64,000 bases of DNA, taken from positions 1 to 64,000 of the forward strand of contig JAZLIQ010000004.1 in the NCBI GenBank assembly GCA_045617465.1, written 5' to 3'. The notes beneath the pieces are model-generated. The model had not been told where the DNA came from. It was given only the letters and a program-made list of their open reading frames with translations, and ran no database searches. Positions 62,575 to 64,000 of this stretch are shown here, piece by piece (within the stretch, counting starts at the first letter, position 1; the number at the start of each line of letters is the position of its first letter). Made by a program: the position numbers and the translations under genes. This DNA comes from Hennigella sp045617465 (GTDB taxonomy: Bacteria; Bacillota_I; Bacilli_A; Mycoplasmatales; Mycoplasmoidaceae).

Positions 62575-64000
62575 CTATTCCTCCAAATCGAATGAAATGT
62601 TTTCATCGATTCATGTCTTTCTTAAAGATGCATTATCACCCATTAGGGTAGATATTCTTCTTTCAGCTAAAGCCGCATCTTCAATAGTAACCTTGATCAT
62701 CTTACGATTTTCTTTAGCCATTGTTGTTTCTTTTAATTGGTCGGCATTCATTTCACCAAGACCTTTGTATCTTTGAATTTCACAAGACCCAAATTTCTTT
62801 TTAAGTTCATCTAGTTCTTGTTCATTTCAAGCATAAGCAAAATCTTTGCCATTTTTCTTGCTTACTTTGTAAAGTGGAGCAAGAGCAATGTAGACATGGC
62901 CATTTTCAATTAACTTTCTCATGAAACGATAGAAGAAAGTTAATAACAAAATACGAATGTGACTACCGTCGACATCGGCATCAGTCATAATTACCACTTT
63001 GTGGTATCTTAATGCTTCCTCATCATAATCTTCATTAATACCAGCACCTAAAGCTAGAATGATTGTAGAAATTTCTTCATTGTTCAACAAATCAGAAAGT
63101 TTTGCTTTTTCAACGTTAAGAATCTTTCCACGAAGTGGTAAGATTGCTTGGTGTTTTTTATCACGAGCTAATTTAGCTGAACCACCAGCTGAGTCACCTT
63201 CGACTAAAAAAATTTCATTTAGTTTAGCTTCTTTAGATTGAGCAGGAACTAATTTTCCTGAAAGGAATGTTGCTTTGTTTTCTTTGTTTTTAAGTTTTTT
63301 AACTTCTTCACGAGCTTTTCTTGCGGCTACTCTTGCATCTCTTGCAAGCAAGGCTTTGTTAATAATCTTAGTTGCAAAGGCTTTGTTTTCTTCCAATCAG
63401 AAACCAAATTGTTCACTAAACACTTGTTTAACAGCAGCATAAGCTTCTTGGGTAAACAATTTGTTTTTTGTTTGTCCTTCATATGCTACTAATGATTCAG
63501 GAACTAAAACTGTAACTAAGGCTGTTAAGCCTTCTCTTACATCGGCACCTTCAAAGTTTTTATCTTTTTCTTTTAATAAACCATTCTTTCTAGAATATAC
63601 GTTGATAGTTTCGGTTAGAGCAGTTTTGAAAGCAGTTTCATGACTTCCACCTTCTTTTGTTTTAACAGAGTTAGCAAAGCTAATGATTGTTTCAGATGAA
63701 TCATTAACATATTGCAAAGCGATGTCTACTGAAATCTTGTGACTTGTTCCTTTAAAGTTTGCAGTTTTGTGAATAGGGGTTTTAGTTTCGTTGATGTAAT
63801 CAACATATTCAACAATACCATTGTTTGCACAGAACTCATCTTCTGTTTTATTGATTTCATCTTTGAAAACAACTTTAAGACCTTTAAATAAGTAAGTTGC
63901 TTCTCTTACTCTTTCTTTAATTGTTGAAGGTTTGAATTCAACAGTTTTAAAAATAGTATCATCTGGTTTAAAGTGAACTTTAGTACCAGTTAAATTGGTT
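62575..64000 (-). CDS. parE: DNA topoisomerase IV subunit B (5' end outside window)
   Basis: Only the last about 475 codons are inside the window; the GHKL ATPase N-terminus is missing. The frame is open to the edge. Transducer and TOPRIM parts are visible: GKLVPAQSKEAKLNEIFLVEGDSAGGSAKLARD, ILPLRGKILNVEKA, IMTDADVDGSHIRILLLTFFYRFM, and the C-terminal QRYKGLGEMNADQL. PAQSK before EGDSAGG is the ParE, not GyrB, version. First gene of the parE-parC-yqeG-nadD-mtnN unit. Confidence 0.94.

Noticed and set aside
60148..64000. Reading of the pair as gyrA/gyrB
   Set aside because: The B subunit has PAQSK before EGDSAGG and the A subunit lacks a clear GyrA-box, both pointing to ParE/ParC. The missing ParE N-terminus leaves small doubt.
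1..64000. CRISPR arrays, insertion sequences, prophage or replication origin
   Set aside because: No regularly spaced repeats, transposase motifs, phage structural genes or DnaA-box clusters were seen. Short A/T repeats in gaps fit base composition.

Overview
This window comes from a mollicute (Mycoplasma or Ureaplasma-like bacterium). The evidence is UGA read as tryptophan throughout: nearly all long genes stay open only if TGA is sense, and TGA falls at conserved Trp positions. Other signs are strong A+T bias, many lipoproteins with mycoplasma lipoboxes, an AtpF with a lipobox, the mycoplasma-restricted MMB_0454 and MAGa7180-type families, and no sign of cell-wall genes. The species cannot be fixed from sequence alone. 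Genes are packed tightly, with many TAATG or short overlaps. No stretch longer than 300 bases lacks a gene.

Layout. 1-436: five tRNAs on the minus strand. 609-3007: three tandem lipoproteins. 3039-9832 (minus): 5'-3' exonuclease, DnaE, NrnA, ThiI and a YqaJ-like nuclease. 9869-11579 (minus): pseudouridine synthase and SpoU methylase. 11603-15097 (plus): FAD reductase, MiaA, HemW-like protein, lipoprotein. 15162-18698 (plus): TsaB, TyrS, Ffh, a small unknown. 18706-19712 (minus): a membrane protein and three tRNAs. 19781: ACP. 20037-23811 (minus): RuvAB, MtaB and small proteins. 23918-26285: enolase and phosphofructokinase. 26307-31266 (minus): the sugar PTS (EI, HPr, EIIABC) and ManA. 31376-33697: pyruvate kinase, EF-P, MMB_0454 protein, NusB. 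33786: a large modular surface lipoprotein. 35326-39127 (minus): RarA, Nfo, DnaX. 39169: metallo-beta-lactamase fold hydrolase. 39847: lipoprotein. 40752-48693 (minus): the ATP synthase operon, apparently led by a lipoprotein gene. 48738: MiaB. 50212-52849 (minus): a membrane protein, TrmB, Nudix and an Abi_2-like protein. 52923-55732 (plus): Pgi, KtrA, a GT8 glycosyltransferase. 55729-57784 (minus): hydrolase and flippase-like membrane protein. 57842-64000 (minus): MtnN, NadD-YqeK, YqeG, ParC, ParE (cut by the window edge).

Together the genes describe a fermentative parasite. PTS import of fructose/mannose-type sugars feeds ManA, Pgi, Pfk, Eno and Pyk. An F-type ATPase would energise the membrane, tRNA modification is well covered (ThiI, MiaA, MiaB, MtaB, TsaB, TrmB), and minimal replication and repair genes are present.

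The most notable points are: an in-frame TAA in an otherwise intact atpD; HPr with Arg in place of regulatory Ser46; a pyruvate kinase lacking its C-terminal domain; a phosphofructokinase with changed signature residues; a perfect 30-bp palindrome that seems to carry two divergent promoters for leaderless mRNAs; several further leaderless gene starts; and a lipoprotein combining an InlB-type repeat, a Cys/His knuckle and a beta-helix-like region.
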